This document shows, piece by piece, positions 21,208 to 33,094 of a stretch of DNA of 64,000 nt; the first letter of the stretch is position 1, and every line of letters begins with the position of its first letter. The stretch is from contig NC_065542.1 of NCBI RefSeq assembly GCF_932294415.1, forward strand, positions 451,501 to 515,500. Reading direction: 5' to 3'. Made by a program: the position numbers and the translations under genes. Below the pieces are notes generated by a model. The model worked only from the letters and a program-made list of their open reading frames with translations, ran no database searches and was not told where the DNA came from. The DNA is from Quercus robur. Lineage: Eukaryota; Streptophyta; Magnoliopsida; Fagales; Fagaceae.

Positions 21208-23685
21208 TTTTTTTTTTTTTTTTTTTTTTTTTGAGAAACCAGACCCTAAGTGCGGGCTGGGCTTTATTGAAACAGAAATTAAACATCAAGATACATCACC
21301 CAAAACCAGAGGGGTAATGTCTTAAGGACAATCCTCTAACCAAACTTGAAACTCAGGCCCTACTTTAGCACGTTTAGCTAATGCATCAGTTACTGAATTA
21401 CATGAACAAGGAACATAACAAAAATCAGAAAAATGTAAAAGAGAAGCTTGGCCAAGAACATCATCAACTATGTGACCATACAAAGATTGGTTAGCCGATC
21501 CTTTTGAAATGGCATTGATCACTACTGCTGCGTCACCTTCAAATATCACTTCATGTAACCCGATCTCAACAGCAAATTGGACAACACGCCTACAAGCTAA
21601 AGCTTCAACCATTGCCACGGACTGAGGAAGTGGTACTCGAGCTGAAAGCGCACCTATGACAGCGCCATTAGTGTCCCTGATGATAACGCCCAAACTAGCA
21701 GAGTTAGAGCTTTTGAACAGAGCTCCGTCGAAGTTGGCTTTGTACCGTGGCCGTGCAAGGGCAGACCATTTAGGCTGGCCAAGATTTTGGGCTATGACTG
21801 GTTCATCATCATGAGCCTCAAGGAAGTCTTGTAGGAGTTTGGTAGCTTTGAAGAAGATCTGGTTCAGAGGTCGAGCTGGGCTCCTAAAATGAATTGAATT
21901 TCGCCGATTCTAGAGCAACCAAGCTGAGATAGCAAAGATCTCCACCCTATAATCATCCCGGACCTGCAAAAAACTTGAGAAAAGGTTAGAAAAATCCCCT
22001 GGTGAGTGAGGGATAATGTGTTGCATCCAGTTGATAGTGCTCCACTTTTGTGCCACCTTTGGGCAGCCCCATACAACATGCAAGATGTCCTCAGTTTGGG
22101 TTTGGCATGTGTTGCAACAGGCAGAGGGAGTTATGTGACGATGAAACAAGTTGTCCATTGTTGGAAGTGAGTTGTTATATGCTCGCCAAGTGAAGTGTTT
22201 CACCTTATTTGGGGTTCATAGCATCCAAACACCTCTCCAAAGATGTCTCTGGAGGTGTGGATTTGAACTACTTGGGCTGTTGGTTGCAGCTTCATTAACC
22301 AGCAGCTTGTAAGCGCTTTGAGTTGAGAAAATACCCGAATGCGTTTTTGACCATATGGGGCTATCTTGAGGCAGTCTGGTACTAAGAGGAATGCTCATGA
22401 TTTTCTTCGCTTCATGAGGCAGAAAATTGTGCATAATTTCAACCTCCTTCCAAGTTCCATTCTCCTCGTCAATCAAAATACTAACCTTTGCATCAGGGGG
22501 AATAGAGGGGAGAGGGGAGCTAACCGGACGGTATACTTGATCCGGGAGCCACTTGTCCTCCTTTAAACTCACTGTTTTACCATCACCTATCCGCCAAACC
22601 ATGCCTTTCCGCACCACATCCCTTGCACTTAAAATACTCTTCCATGCATACGACCCATTAATCAAGGGATTAGCTTCAAGAATGGAACAATCCGGGAAAA
22701 ACCGAGCTTTAAAAACTCTATGGCAAAGTGATTCCGGATTTTTCAACATACGCCAAACTTGCTTGGCCAACAAAGCATCATTGAACTTCTCAATCTCCTT
22801 AAACCCCATGCCTCCACAATCTTTAGCTTGACAAAGTTTCTCCCACTTTACCCAATGCACCTTCTTATTATCACCATGGCAGTCCCACCAAAATTTGCGG
22901 ATCATGACCTCAATCTCCTAAATTAATCCCTTAGGAAGCTTGAAACAACTCATAGAGTAGGTTGGAATGGCTTGGATGACGGACTTAATAAGCACCTCTC
23001 TGCCTGCTTGAGATAGGAGTTTCTCCTTCCAACCTTGTATTTTCTTCCAAATTCTCTCCTTAATGTAGGCAAACCCTTGTCTCTTTGCTCTCCCCACAAA
23101 TGCAGGTAACCCCAAATATCTCTCATATTGCCTGATAGCTGGAACACCCAACAGATGTTGTATTCTAACTTGGACATCATGGTGAGTGTTAGAACTGAAA
23201 AAGATATTTGTCTTATCTCTGTTTATTTTTTGGCCTGAACCCCTCTCATAAACTGACAAAAGATCACGGATTACCTGACATTCAGATTCCTTTGCACGAC
23301 AAAAGAGAACACTGTCATCAGCAAAAAATAGATGAGACACACGTGGCCCATTTCTACAAATTGACACTCCCCTGATAACACCCTCAGATTCAGCTTTGTG
23401 GAGCAAGCCTTGAAGTCCCATGGAACATAGCAAAAATAAATATGAAGACAACGGATCACCTTGCCTCAGCCCCCTACTAGGCTTGATAGTTCAAATTGAC
23501 ACTCCCCTGATAACACCCTCAGATTCAGCTTTGTGGAGCAAGCCTTGAAGTCCCATGGCACATAGCAAAAATAAATATAGAGACAACGGATCACCTTGCC
23601 TCAGCCCCCTACTAGGCTTGATAGTTCTACCTGGCACCCCATTGAGCAAAATTGAATATGAAACAGACTTGATGCATGAAACTAT
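21208..23685 (-). mobile_element. L1-type LINE, 5'-truncated, with RNase H domain
   Basis: A minus-strand non-LTR retrotransposon. The 3' end is an A-tail (T-run at about 21209-21232). Reading 5' to 3', the reverse transcriptase starts mid-domain with KPSRGLRQGDPLS, then has the catalytic FADDSVLF, a C-terminal RT region (IRKFWWDCHGDNKKVHWVKW), a zinc-finger region (FTWRAYNN...CNTCQTQTEDILHVVWGCP) and an RNase H domain (GVIIRDTNGAVIGALSAR...FEGDAA). The last 2.1 kb stay in one frame, broken only by three in-frame stops (at 22918, 22216 and 21910). At least two of these replace a conserved Trp (TGG to TGA or TAG). A 136-bp tandem duplication (23356-23491 and 23492-23627) disrupts the RT. No target duplication was found. 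Confidence 0.92.
23356..23627. repeat. 136-bp tandem duplication inside the LINE
   Basis: The stretch starting caaattgacactcccctga occurs at 23356 and again at 23492 with few differences. It covers the RT segment around RGLRQGDPLS. Because 136 is not a multiple of three, it shifts the frame. Confidence 0.9.
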
Positions 23686-24299
23686 TTAAAAAATAAAAGG
23701 TGTATTAGTTTATATATAATGTTAATCTTGATATACTCCTATGTCATAAAATTAAAAACCTCACGCGGATTTGAAAGCTTGACACCATATAATTTCACGT
23801 ACTTCCAAAAAAAAAAAAGGGAATTGTGATACAATACACTATTCAACCATGCTGCAACATTTACTACTAATAATTTAGTATAATAATATCAACCGCAACC
23901 CCTTAAGTAAATTAAATAAATTATTAATAGATGCTTATTAGATGCCTGCAAATGAATTTTGAAGGATCATTTTGGTTGGGTGTATGATGTGACTCGGTCC
24001 ACTATAATTGAAATGAACATTTTTTTTTAATGTTTAAATTAATATATAAAACCTTGGAATATCTGTACCCAATTACATCATAACATACATTGAAAAACAA
24101 AATACTAATGCGCATGAGCTCCACTTTGCCGGGTCCTATACATGATTTATGTTTAACAAGTTGAATTTGATCCATAAAACTTTGTAGCTGGATAGGTCAT
24201 GGCTTACAAGGAATAAGCAACTTATTTCCAAGGCCAATGACCAACTAGTAGTAGTAGGGTTGGTCAGAACTCAAAAGCAGGCCAATAGCACCATTTTGT
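23686..24299. other. Intergenic, no gene seen
   Basis: AT-rich spacer between the LINE and the long-TIR element. Nothing recognised. Confidence 0.55.
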
Positions 24300-25130
24300 T
24301 AGTATCTAAACTATAAAGGAAACTAACATTTCGAGTTTCTTAGATATGAGTTCATTGTGGCAACTCGAGCATAAGAGACTCGAGTTATATGTTCTTCTCC
24401 GAACCACTTCTCCTCTTCTTTCTTATTCTCTTCTTTGTGGGTCTCAAGTTCCTTCGATGCCCAGATGCACACATAAATAATTGTTCAATTGAACAAGGAA
24501 CTAACCCAGACTGAACAAGGAACAAGGGAAAACAAGAGGGGGAAAAAAAAAGTTAGCCCAAATTGAACAAGGAACAAGGAAAAGCAAGAAGGAAAAAAAA
24601 AAAGATAGTGAGAAGATCCGCAAAATCAGTGCCGCTGTGGGCAGTGGAGATACTTCCTCTCCTCTGCCAAATTACCAAGATTGATTCAGGTATTTGTTTT
24701 GGGTTTTGTGTTTGGTTTTGTTCTTGGGTTTTTGGGGTTGGAAGTGGGTGTTTAGTTTTGTTCTTGGGTATTTGGAGCTGAAAGTGGGAGAGAATGACAT
24801 CCGATCCACTCTCCGTTCTCCCTTCTCATCGTCGTCGCTGTCGCCAATTGCTTTGAAAGTGATTGCTTGAGAGAAGATGAGAGCGTGGGATTGGGATTAG
24901 GATTGGGGTTTGGTTCTTATTTTGTTGTTGTTTTCTAGGTTTGTTATTGAGAGAAGATGAGAGTGTGAGTTATTGTTTTTGTTTTCTGGGTCTTTTCCAC
25001 GTGGAAAAGTTTCCACCTCAGCTCTGCCAGCATATGGAACTCGAGTCTGTGAGACACAAACTCCAGTTGCTACAGTGGACTTGAGTCTTTCAAGCTTGTT
25101 AGTTTCATAAATAGTTTGGAATAGATAACT
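24300..25130. mobile_element. Long-TIR DNA element, possibly Mutator-like, non-autonomous
   Basis: About 85 bp at the left end (ctaaactataaaggaaacta, then gagtt...ggcaactcgag) match the right end in inverted orientation (right end read in reverse: ccaaactatttatgaaacta, then ...gcaactggag), with mismatches. The interior has gttttgttcttgggt-type direct repeats and no transposase. The cgagtc/gactcg phrases and the aaactata motif near the ends recall the Mutator-like element at 43247-44243. A target duplication was not resolved, so ends and superfamily are tentative. Confidence 0.55.
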
Positions 25131-26189
25131 GATTTTGGAAGAAGATATTTAACTAAAATATACTTTTGGCTCTTTAAGTTTAGGGTTGTTTTCATTTTGA
25201 TCATTTATGTTTCAAAATGCATTTTGACTCTTTATATTTTATTTTTATTCTATTTTGATCCTTCATGATTTGAAATATAAATGGACAATATAACAATGAA
25301 TCAAATATGAAGAATCAATTTCATCAAAAAAAAAAAAAAATGAAGAATCAAAATAAAAATCTTGAAACATTCTTCAAGGCCCAAATATGTACTATATCAA
25401 ACTCTTTCATCCCAAACACACAAGGGTGGCAGCCAGCCATCAGGCATGTGCTGGTTAGCTTGGTCATCCAATTGATGAGGACCGATCTCATTAAGATTGT
25501 TGTGAATGGCTTTACTCTATACTAAGCTTGGATCTCTCCCCTCGGGCCGGTTCAGAGGGGTGTGGACACTTTAGAGTTTGGACCTTGGGACTAATAGATT
25601 CGGTCCCTCCAAACTCAATTGAAAATGTACGAATCATAATAGAAACTCCAACGATCTCACAACCAGAGTAACTGGCTAGTGGAAAAGCGGGCCTAAATTG
25701 TCCATCAAGTCTGTCCATTATAGACGTCTACAGTGTGTTTTCAAAACAATGTCACAATATAAACGTCAGCTTGTGCAACTCGAAAGTAAACAAATAATTC
25801 AATTAGCAATTCGATGAAATAGGTGGCATACGTGCATGGCAATTCATCAAATGCATATGATATTGCTGAGCAATAGAGACAAGAGAGAGCTTTGCATCAG
25901 TTTCTTCTCACAATTGTGAATCAACTTCATACCTTCATTAGTTTTTATTGCCATGGCTAGCTAAAATAATTAAAACTAATACTGCAGTGGGACAATAATA
26001 TAGAAAGGGTTAAAAAAAAAAAAAAATCAAACCCTTAATTTATTTTTCATTATTCAATTAATATAAAAAGGGTTAAAAAAAAATTAAACCCTTAATTAAC
26101 TTATTCAATTAAATGCCTGCCATGGCACTCAAAGTCTCAAACTTTTTTTAACCTGATTAACCCCTAAAAAAACATGATAAAAATTAGCT
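25131..26189. other. Intergenic; 3' flank of stachyose synthase
   Basis: No gene seen. The part at about 25728-25945 resembles 32708-32910 (for example ttcgatgaaataggtg and gcatcagttt), a diverged direct repeat on either side of the stachyose synthase gene. Confidence 0.6.
25728..25945. repeat. Diverged direct repeat flanking stachyose synthase, left copy
   Basis: Shares ordered blocks with 32708-32910: agtgtgttt, caatgt, ttcgatgaaataggtg, gcatcagttt and catac.ttcatta. The divergence is clearly greater than that of the RING-H2 duplication. Confidence 0.65.
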
Positions 26190-29100
26190 TCAGAATACAA
26201 AAACAACATCAGAAATGCCACCAGCCTCTTCAACCCAAGGAAGATTCAAGGTCAGTTTGCCACCATTAGCACTAGCAATAGCCAACCACTCAAAGGCCAC
26301 TTCAGCACCATTCAAGTAGCATTCCTTTGGAGATGCATTTGAGTATGCTAAGAAATTCCCATCACCCTTAACTTTTATTTTCACACTCTTATTATTCTCA
26401 GCCCCACTGTCACAGTTAATGTACTCCAATTCTTGAATGGTACCCCCATTGTTAAACATGTTTGTTAGCCCAATTGGGGCAAATTTGATGGTGTGGCCCA
26501 ACTTCTCAACTGGCACAAAGCTGAAAATCTCGAATGAAGATGGTTGGATAGTGGCCTGTATTGCATCAGATTCGTGAGTCACGAAAAGCAACTCTTGGGC
26601 CTCACTGAGGTATACTATGTACTCTTCAGCATTACCCATTTGGGCTGCCTCTATCTTCTGGTCCCATTCGATGTCAGAGACTTGTACTGTTGTAGACATC
26701 GGCTTGTAGCAGTGAGAGTAGCCCTTGATCCTTTGCTCCTTGGGGTCCCAACCAGCCCCTTGGCAGTTGAATGCTCCAATTACACCTCCATACTGTATTA
26801 ACATAACATGTTTAGTATTTTTGAGTTTATAGAATGAAAAATATAAATCGAGTAGAAGAGAGTATATGGTGTAATTTGATATATGTAACCAGATGAACCG
26901 AGTCCACCTTCATGCGAGTGTGTATGTCTTTTTTGGTTGGTAGACAACCTTATGACACTTATTTCTGTTTGAAATGATGCTTTTTATGTTTTTTAAGTTG
27001 GGTCATGCTAACAAGTGTTCTTAAGGCAATGGTTAATAATCAATTTTAAAAAAAATTTGACACTACTTTTATGAAAAATGAAAAAAACTGTCAAAATATT
27101 AAGAGTCATGCTAACGAGTGCATGAAAATACAATGGTTAATAATCCATTTTAAGAAAATTTTGACACTACTTTTATAGGAAATGAAAAAACTATCAAAAT
27201 ATTTTTTTTCCTTTTTCTATAAAAACTTTCTTTAAATAAATTGTTAATTAATGCTCTAAGAGCATTCGTTAACATTTCCCAAATATTAATTGTTTTTTTC
27301 CATAAAAATTTTCTTTAAATAGATTATTAATCAATACTCTAAGAACATCTATTAGCATTTCCTTTTTAAGATTTAACCAATACCGACATAAAAGATAAAA
27401 AAGTTTTAACCAACGATACCACTTCATTCAAATAACGTGACACTCATTTCCTTTAATATAATATTCCCGCTTTTTTGAAGAGGGCAGGTGGACACCAAGT
27501 CCTATTCCCACTTTTTGGAAAAGGTCACTAATTGGTGGTCGGCACAAACCGAAAGCGTAAGAACCTAGAGGTTAGAAACAAATATGTCATGTCAAAGATG
27601 CAGTAATTTATGTCACTTGATCCAATACTTTGTCGCATGCATCCAAAATTTATGTCACTAGATGCAATACTGTATTAACATAGGATGTTCAGTTTTTGGA
27701 AATTCTTGAAATAACATTTTTAGTAAGAAATTTTTTTCATTTTCTTTCCTAGTAAAGCAATTATCGAAGAAATTGATACCTTGTTGAAGTTCCAAATTTT
27801 GAGAATGGTCTTCTGGTCAAAAAGAGGGTTCTTGAAGAGGCAGTCTCTTGTTGGGAGAGCAAAATGCTGGCACTTGGGAATGGTACCATCAGGATACACA
27901 AGCTTCTTAATTAGATCAAAATCATGACCTCCCACAGAATCACTCACATAGACCGGACCGCCACAAATGGCCCTTGATCCTGCATGGAACTTGGCACACA
28001 AATGGTCTGATTGGAACATATCCCAATCAGGTTGTATGATCTGCCCCATCCACATGCTGTTATAGGCACAGTGAATCATATGTACACCTTGTAGCCAATA
28101 CACTCCCATTGGATCCCCATTTGGATCTTGGAACCAGAAATCATCGCCTGTAACAAAAACTAACTATTACTCCGCTATTTTAATATCTACTTAAATTATT
28201 AATGACACTGAAAAAAATCCAATCCATTGTACGTAGAGTTTTGTTGGACTTTCTTACCGACTCTTCCGATAGAAATTTGATTTGTCCCAAGGAAGAAGAA
28301 GTCATTGCATTGTTGCATGCTGGAGATGAGTCCATTTCCTTTAAAGTTCTTGGATATAGAACTTGTCAGCCCTTTGTAATAAGCCTTTGCAAGCTCCACC
28401 CGGCCTCCATATTCTTCGGACACATACTCAAGAGTCTGCAAATGAAATAAAGTATAGATTATTCAGACACATAAAAATTACAAAATAGAAAATAGAAAAT
28501 TGGGGTCGTAAAAAAAGACGTACATGAATGACATCAACTTTCACTCCTGTAATACCAACTTCGGCAAGGTAGGAGTGCATAGAGTCATAGAAATCCTCGG
28601 ATTGATCAGGATGAACAAGCCCGATCCCACCTTCGACGATCTTCACCACAGCAAGATCGGTCATTGTCCCATCGAGCCCAGGAGAGACTTTGCATGGAAT
28701 CACCTTTGCACTAAGATGGGTTGAACCAGGCCTAACACCACCCCATGCACCACAAAGAGCATGCCACACATAAATATCATCCAAACCTTTGAACTTTGCT
28801 CTCAAATCCCTTGTGAAAGCTTTCATTCCATATGTTTCAGCCTTGCAACAACAGCTCCCACAGCCTTCTTGGCTCGAAACATTGCTGCTTTCTTCTCCAC
28901 CAAACATCTCATTCAACTCCTGTTTGAACTTTAGAATTTTGGCTTCAAATCCAGACAAATCAGGAACTCCAGATTGGATTGCCTTGTCACGATCTTTTTC
29001 AGCATGCTCTAACTCAATTGCCTTTGATATTAGCATCTTTGGCTTCTTTGGATCAAATGAAGGAGCATCAGGACCCAACATGGAACCACCCTTGTATTTT

Positions 29101-29957
29101 CTGAACTTCTCACATTCATCAAGTCTATGAAGCCTAGCAGTCATTTGAGTCCCACCAAGAACAAGATTTTTGGTATCCTCATTCGGGTTCTCACCATCTA
29201 AATTAATGCTTTGCCAGCCATCATCAATGATGAGAAACCGCGGCGAGACACCACCTTCGACAAAATCATTTACTCCATGCCAAATACCAGCAGGCTCTAC
29301 AGTCAAGTAGAAGGCATCCCAAGTGCACCACCCAAATTTGTTAACAATATTAGGGACTGTTTTCTCTTCTAAGAGCCTAAATGTATTGAGATGGACCCTA
29401 ACAGCACTATAGGCCTCTTTCATCAAGTTGTAGGGATTGTCAGACACATGAACATAAGCAATTGCATCAAAGTTTGATGCTTTCACTTGGGTTGAACCAC
29501 TCTCTGCACAAATCATGACATGCCCATCAGAGCCAGGATGAAGAGCAGACCTAAAACCTCCTTCAATGATGGGTATGATTATAACATAAGAACTTATCTC
29601 TGGGACATCAAACTGCACCCATTGGGTCTCCATTTGTAAATCTGAGCCACTATTACCCACCCACATGGTAGACCACCACGTTTTGAACCTAAAGATGCTT
29701 AGAAAGTCTCTACCAGTGAAACTACCCAAGGAGTTCATCAACCTATCAGATGGCTCATCCTTAGAGAATCCAAGAAATCCACCCTTGTGAGACAGAGAAA
29801 GGAGACGCTGGAGCAGGGGAAGTGGAGCATCAGAGGATTGACAGATTGAAGAAAGTGGACTGAAAGAGACATTGGTGGGGACTTCAGAGAGCAAAGGCAC
29901 ACCTTTGACACTAAAGGTACCATTAGACAAGTCGAAATATTTGTTAGGGATTGACAT
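26190..29957 (-). CDS. STS: Stachyose synthase (galactinol-raffinose galactosyltransferase)
   Basis: Four exons with GT-AG introns: 28524-29957, 28258-28435, 27780-28147 and 26190-26792, giving 860 aa from ATG 29957, the usual stachyose synthase length. It transfers galactose from galactinol to raffinose, making stachyose, a transport and storage sugar. Glycoside hydrolase family 36 features are visible: FGWCTWDAFY (about 208-217), FLIIDDGWQS (241-250), KVDV with the predicted nucleophile Asp475, and GGPVYVSD with the predicted acid/base Asp607. A lysine/glutamate-rich insert of about 85 residues (roughly 290-375, before MKAFTRDLRAKFKGLDDIYVW) distinguishes stachyose synthase (RFS4-like) from raffinose synthase. 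The protein ends GGISDVVFVF. Intron 3 holds a foldback element. No defect was seen. Some family members also cleave galactinol. Confidence 0.95.
27003..27364. mobile_element. Foldback MITE in stachyose synthase intron 3
   Basis: The left end catgctaacaagtgttctta is inverted at the right end (taagaacatctattagcat). An inner pair of the same motifs forms a nested, partly tandem structure with a period of about 106 bp. Flanking tttttaag on both sides may be the target duplication. It is too short to code for protein. Confidence 0.65.
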
Positions 29958-30006
29958 GACTCAAGGATTTCAGAGGAGGAAACAGAGAGAAAAGGCAGAG
30001 GAAGAA

Positions 30007-30340
30007 CAGATTTATATAGGAGCAAAGGAGTAGTGATGTAGAGGACAAGGAGCCTTAACCAGATTTATATAGGAGCAAAGGATTAGTGATGTTTGGTAAC
30101 ACGAATAGAAATTACATTAGGAAAATATAAGATGTAGTATCGATGTCTTGTAATGTAATAATTATTTCCATTTATACATTTGGCCGTAGAATTGGAAAAT
30201 AAGTATTACCCACCATGGTAATAAAATCTATTGAGGTAAATATAACCAACTCTAAATATACGAACGAAAAATATTTGATACGTGGAGGACAAGGAGCATT
30301 GACTGGATTTATATACTAGCAAAGGATCAATAAAATCTAA
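30007..30340 (-). promoter_or_regulatory. Repeated TATA segment upstream of stachyose synthase
   Basis: The stretch cagatttatataggagcaaa occurs at 30007 and again at 30060 (53-bp period). A third, weaker version (ggatttatatactagcaaa) is near 30305. Each pair is linked by gaggacaaggagc. On the minus strand the first copy places a TATA box about 55-60 bp before the ATG, suiting a short leader. The outer copies could be alternative core promoters or inert duplicates. Confidence 0.6.
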
Positions 30341-31139
30341 ACTATATAAGGTAAATATAACAGACATTTATTGTATATTCAAGTAATTAATGACTTTGAT
30401 CTCCTACAATTTATCCATGTATAAAGCTTGAATGTGCAATATTTGATTATGATACACTACAATTATGGAATTTATACGAGAAGAGAATCCCAAGGTATAA
30501 TAAAGCTCCTAATATTTCTCTGCACTATAGTTGAAATAAAGAATTGTTCGATAAGCTTTTTATTATTATTATTACTATGAAAGTTTTTTGTTCGAGATGA
30601 AATCAACGGTGAGTACATGCATGAGCTCATGTAAATTGGTTGACTTTTAAGGTGATCCAAAATTTACCACTTAAATATGGCACGTTCACAATATTTAGGG
30701 TCAGTTTTGAAGTGAAAGAATTGATTGATTCCCCGATTAAAGGATTATTATCTAGGTCATTTCTCATTTTCCATACAAACTCATCGTAATTTCTTGAATG
30801 TGCAAATATTTGATTCGATACAATTATAGAATATGAGAAGAGAATCTTGTATTTAAGCTCTTAATGTACAATCGTTGAATGTGCTTTCTCTGAAGGGGTG
30901 GATACTTTCAATCATTCATACCTCGAGATATATGAATTTATTGAATATTAGTGAAATTTGTGATAATGAAGTAAATGACCAATAAGATTCTCAAAAAAAA
31001 AGGGTAAATGACCAATAAAAAAATCTCCACAGTATTTACACATCAGGCCATTGCACATATCATTGCTTAGGTTTTTTCTTTAATAATAGAATCATGCATG
31101 GCTTAGTATTTAATAAATAGATAAGGACCAGTACTAGTC

Positions 31140-31395
31140 TCGTTGCATGGTTTTGGTCCATTTCGGTTCATTTTGGTCCATTAGGTCTACTTTGGTCAAT
31201 TTCAGTTCATTTCAAGCCACTTCGGTCATTGAGTCTATTTCATTCCACTTTGCTTCATTTCAGTCCAGTGGATCTACTTCGGTTCACTTTGGACTATTTC
31301 TGTCCACTTCAGTCCATTAGGTCTATTTCGGTCCATTTGATCCATTTTGGTCCAATTCGGTCCATGTCATCCAATTTAATCCATTTTGTGCACTT
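31140..31395. repeat. Degenerate ~10-20-bp 'tttcggtcca' minisatellite
   Basis: More than a dozen imperfect repeats of tttcggtccatt / tttggtccattaggtcta. It is purely repetitive and has no credible reading frame. Confidence 0.85.
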
Positions 31396-31633
31396 AAGAA
31401 TGGAAAAAGACAAGTTTGAGTCGAGAGTATGGTTTTAAAAACCGGAATAATCAAAGAACCAAAAAATGGTGCGATTCCAAGTTTTCATGATTTTTTACCA
31501 TACTGAATTAGGGTCCAACTCCTAATTGAGCCAATCGGTCCTATCCAATTTTTAAAACTATGGTGGAAAGCACCTATTCTAAATCCGAATTTATCATTTA
31601 AAAAAAAATTATGTTAGGTAACAATTTTAAAAA

Positions 31634-31989
31634 ATGCAAGTGGAATCTTGAAAGATATTTTAGCACTTGGGTAGTTTTGTTGTTTAGAAGCAAAATAGAT
31701 TTTGAGTTTATGCTAATATGGCTATTTCATTTCAAATCCTAGAATGTAGGCTGGATAAGAACAAAAGAGCCCTATATCTAAAATAACAAAATATCAAAAG
31801 TTAATAACATATGCAAGTGGAATCTTGAAAGATATTTTAGCACTTGGATAGTTCTGTTGTTTAGAAGCAAAATAGATTTTGAGTTGATGCTAATATGGCT
31901 ATTTCATTTCAAATTCTAGAATGTAGGCTGGATAAGAACAAAAGAGCCCTATATTTAAAATAACAAAAAATCAAAAGTTAATAACATAT
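31634..31989. repeat. 177-bp tandem duplication
   Basis: The unit starting tgcaagtggaatcttgaaag at 31635 recurs at 31812 with very few differences and includes aatgtaggctggataagaac. Origin unknown. Confidence 0.9.
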
Positions 31990-32707
31990 CAACAAAACCC
32001 AAAATCAAATAGGATAGAATTAAATTAAAAAAAAAAAAAACGTAAATACTATTATGTCTATCAAACTATTATCAACCAAATGTAAAATTAACTGGGAAAG
32101 AACTTTTTTTTTTAAGTACCGATAAAAACAATTAAGCCTTTGAAAATATAAAAAACCAAAAAAATAAAAAGTTGATACGTACATAGGTTACATTTTTTGT
32201 TAAAACACTAACAAGAAGTTTTTATTTTATTAAAAAAAAAAAAAAAAAAAAAAAAACACTAATAGTAGTTGATAAGAACAAATAAGTTGTTTGTTCTTAT
32301 CTAAAAAATGCAATTTGGTGCAATCGCGACTTTTAACCCCAATTTTTATTATATAATATATAATGCTTCTCAAGTGAGATTAAATACACTTTGCAACCAA
32401 ACAATTCGTTTCAAAAATTGAAAAACAATAGTGAAATTTGTTGAAACCATAACCCCCCCACTCCCAACGCTCCTTGTCCCAAACCATTGTTTGTAGCCTT
32501 CGTTTTGGACTTTGACAACAACAAACCAGAAATGTCGTAATGATAATTTGATGCAGGAAATCTATTTCATAATAATATCATAACCTTTTTAAATAACAAG
32601 TTGAGTTTGGTATGTAATCCAAAACTAAAAAAGTACTTATCATATATAGACAATAAAAGAGTGGGGCAGCTCCTTGGTCCTCAAAAGTGCCTATCATGAC
32701 CATGATC

Positions 32708-32910
32708 ATTCTAGTGTGTTTTGAGACAATGTACAATGTAAGCATCAGCCTGTGTCCAACTTAAAAATCACCAGTAATTCAATGAGCATTTCGATGAAAT
32801 AGGTGTTGTGCATAGGAATACATGGAATACATGTGACGATGCTGGGCAATATTGAGACTTGCATCAGTTTCCTGTCATAATCGCAAATCAATCTCATACT
32901 TTCATTAAAT
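32708..32910. repeat. Diverged direct repeat flanking stachyose synthase, right copy
   Basis: Partner of 25728-25945, in the same orientation. It may be the leftover flank of a lost neighbouring gene copy. No stachyose synthase exon remains beside it. Confidence 0.65.
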
Positions 32911-33094
32911 TTTTATCCAAATGATACAGTATTTGGTAGAAGAAGCTCATCAATATGATAACAATACCAATGCAAATTTCTTTGTACACCTTGAACATAA
33001 AAGGGTTTTATGTACATCAATTAGGCTAAAAACAAATGACTACTGTTCCCTGTTGATGGGATGGATGAATGAAAATCTGCTTATTACAGTTTAA

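Larger units (their letters stand above)
30341..33094. other. Intergenic with small repeats, no gene seen
   Basis: AT-rich spacer. It holds the ggtcca minisatellite (31140-31395), a 177-bp tandem duplication (31634-31989), long A-runs near 32027 and 32231, and the right copy of the stachyose synthase flanking repeat (32708-32910). Confidence 0.6.
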
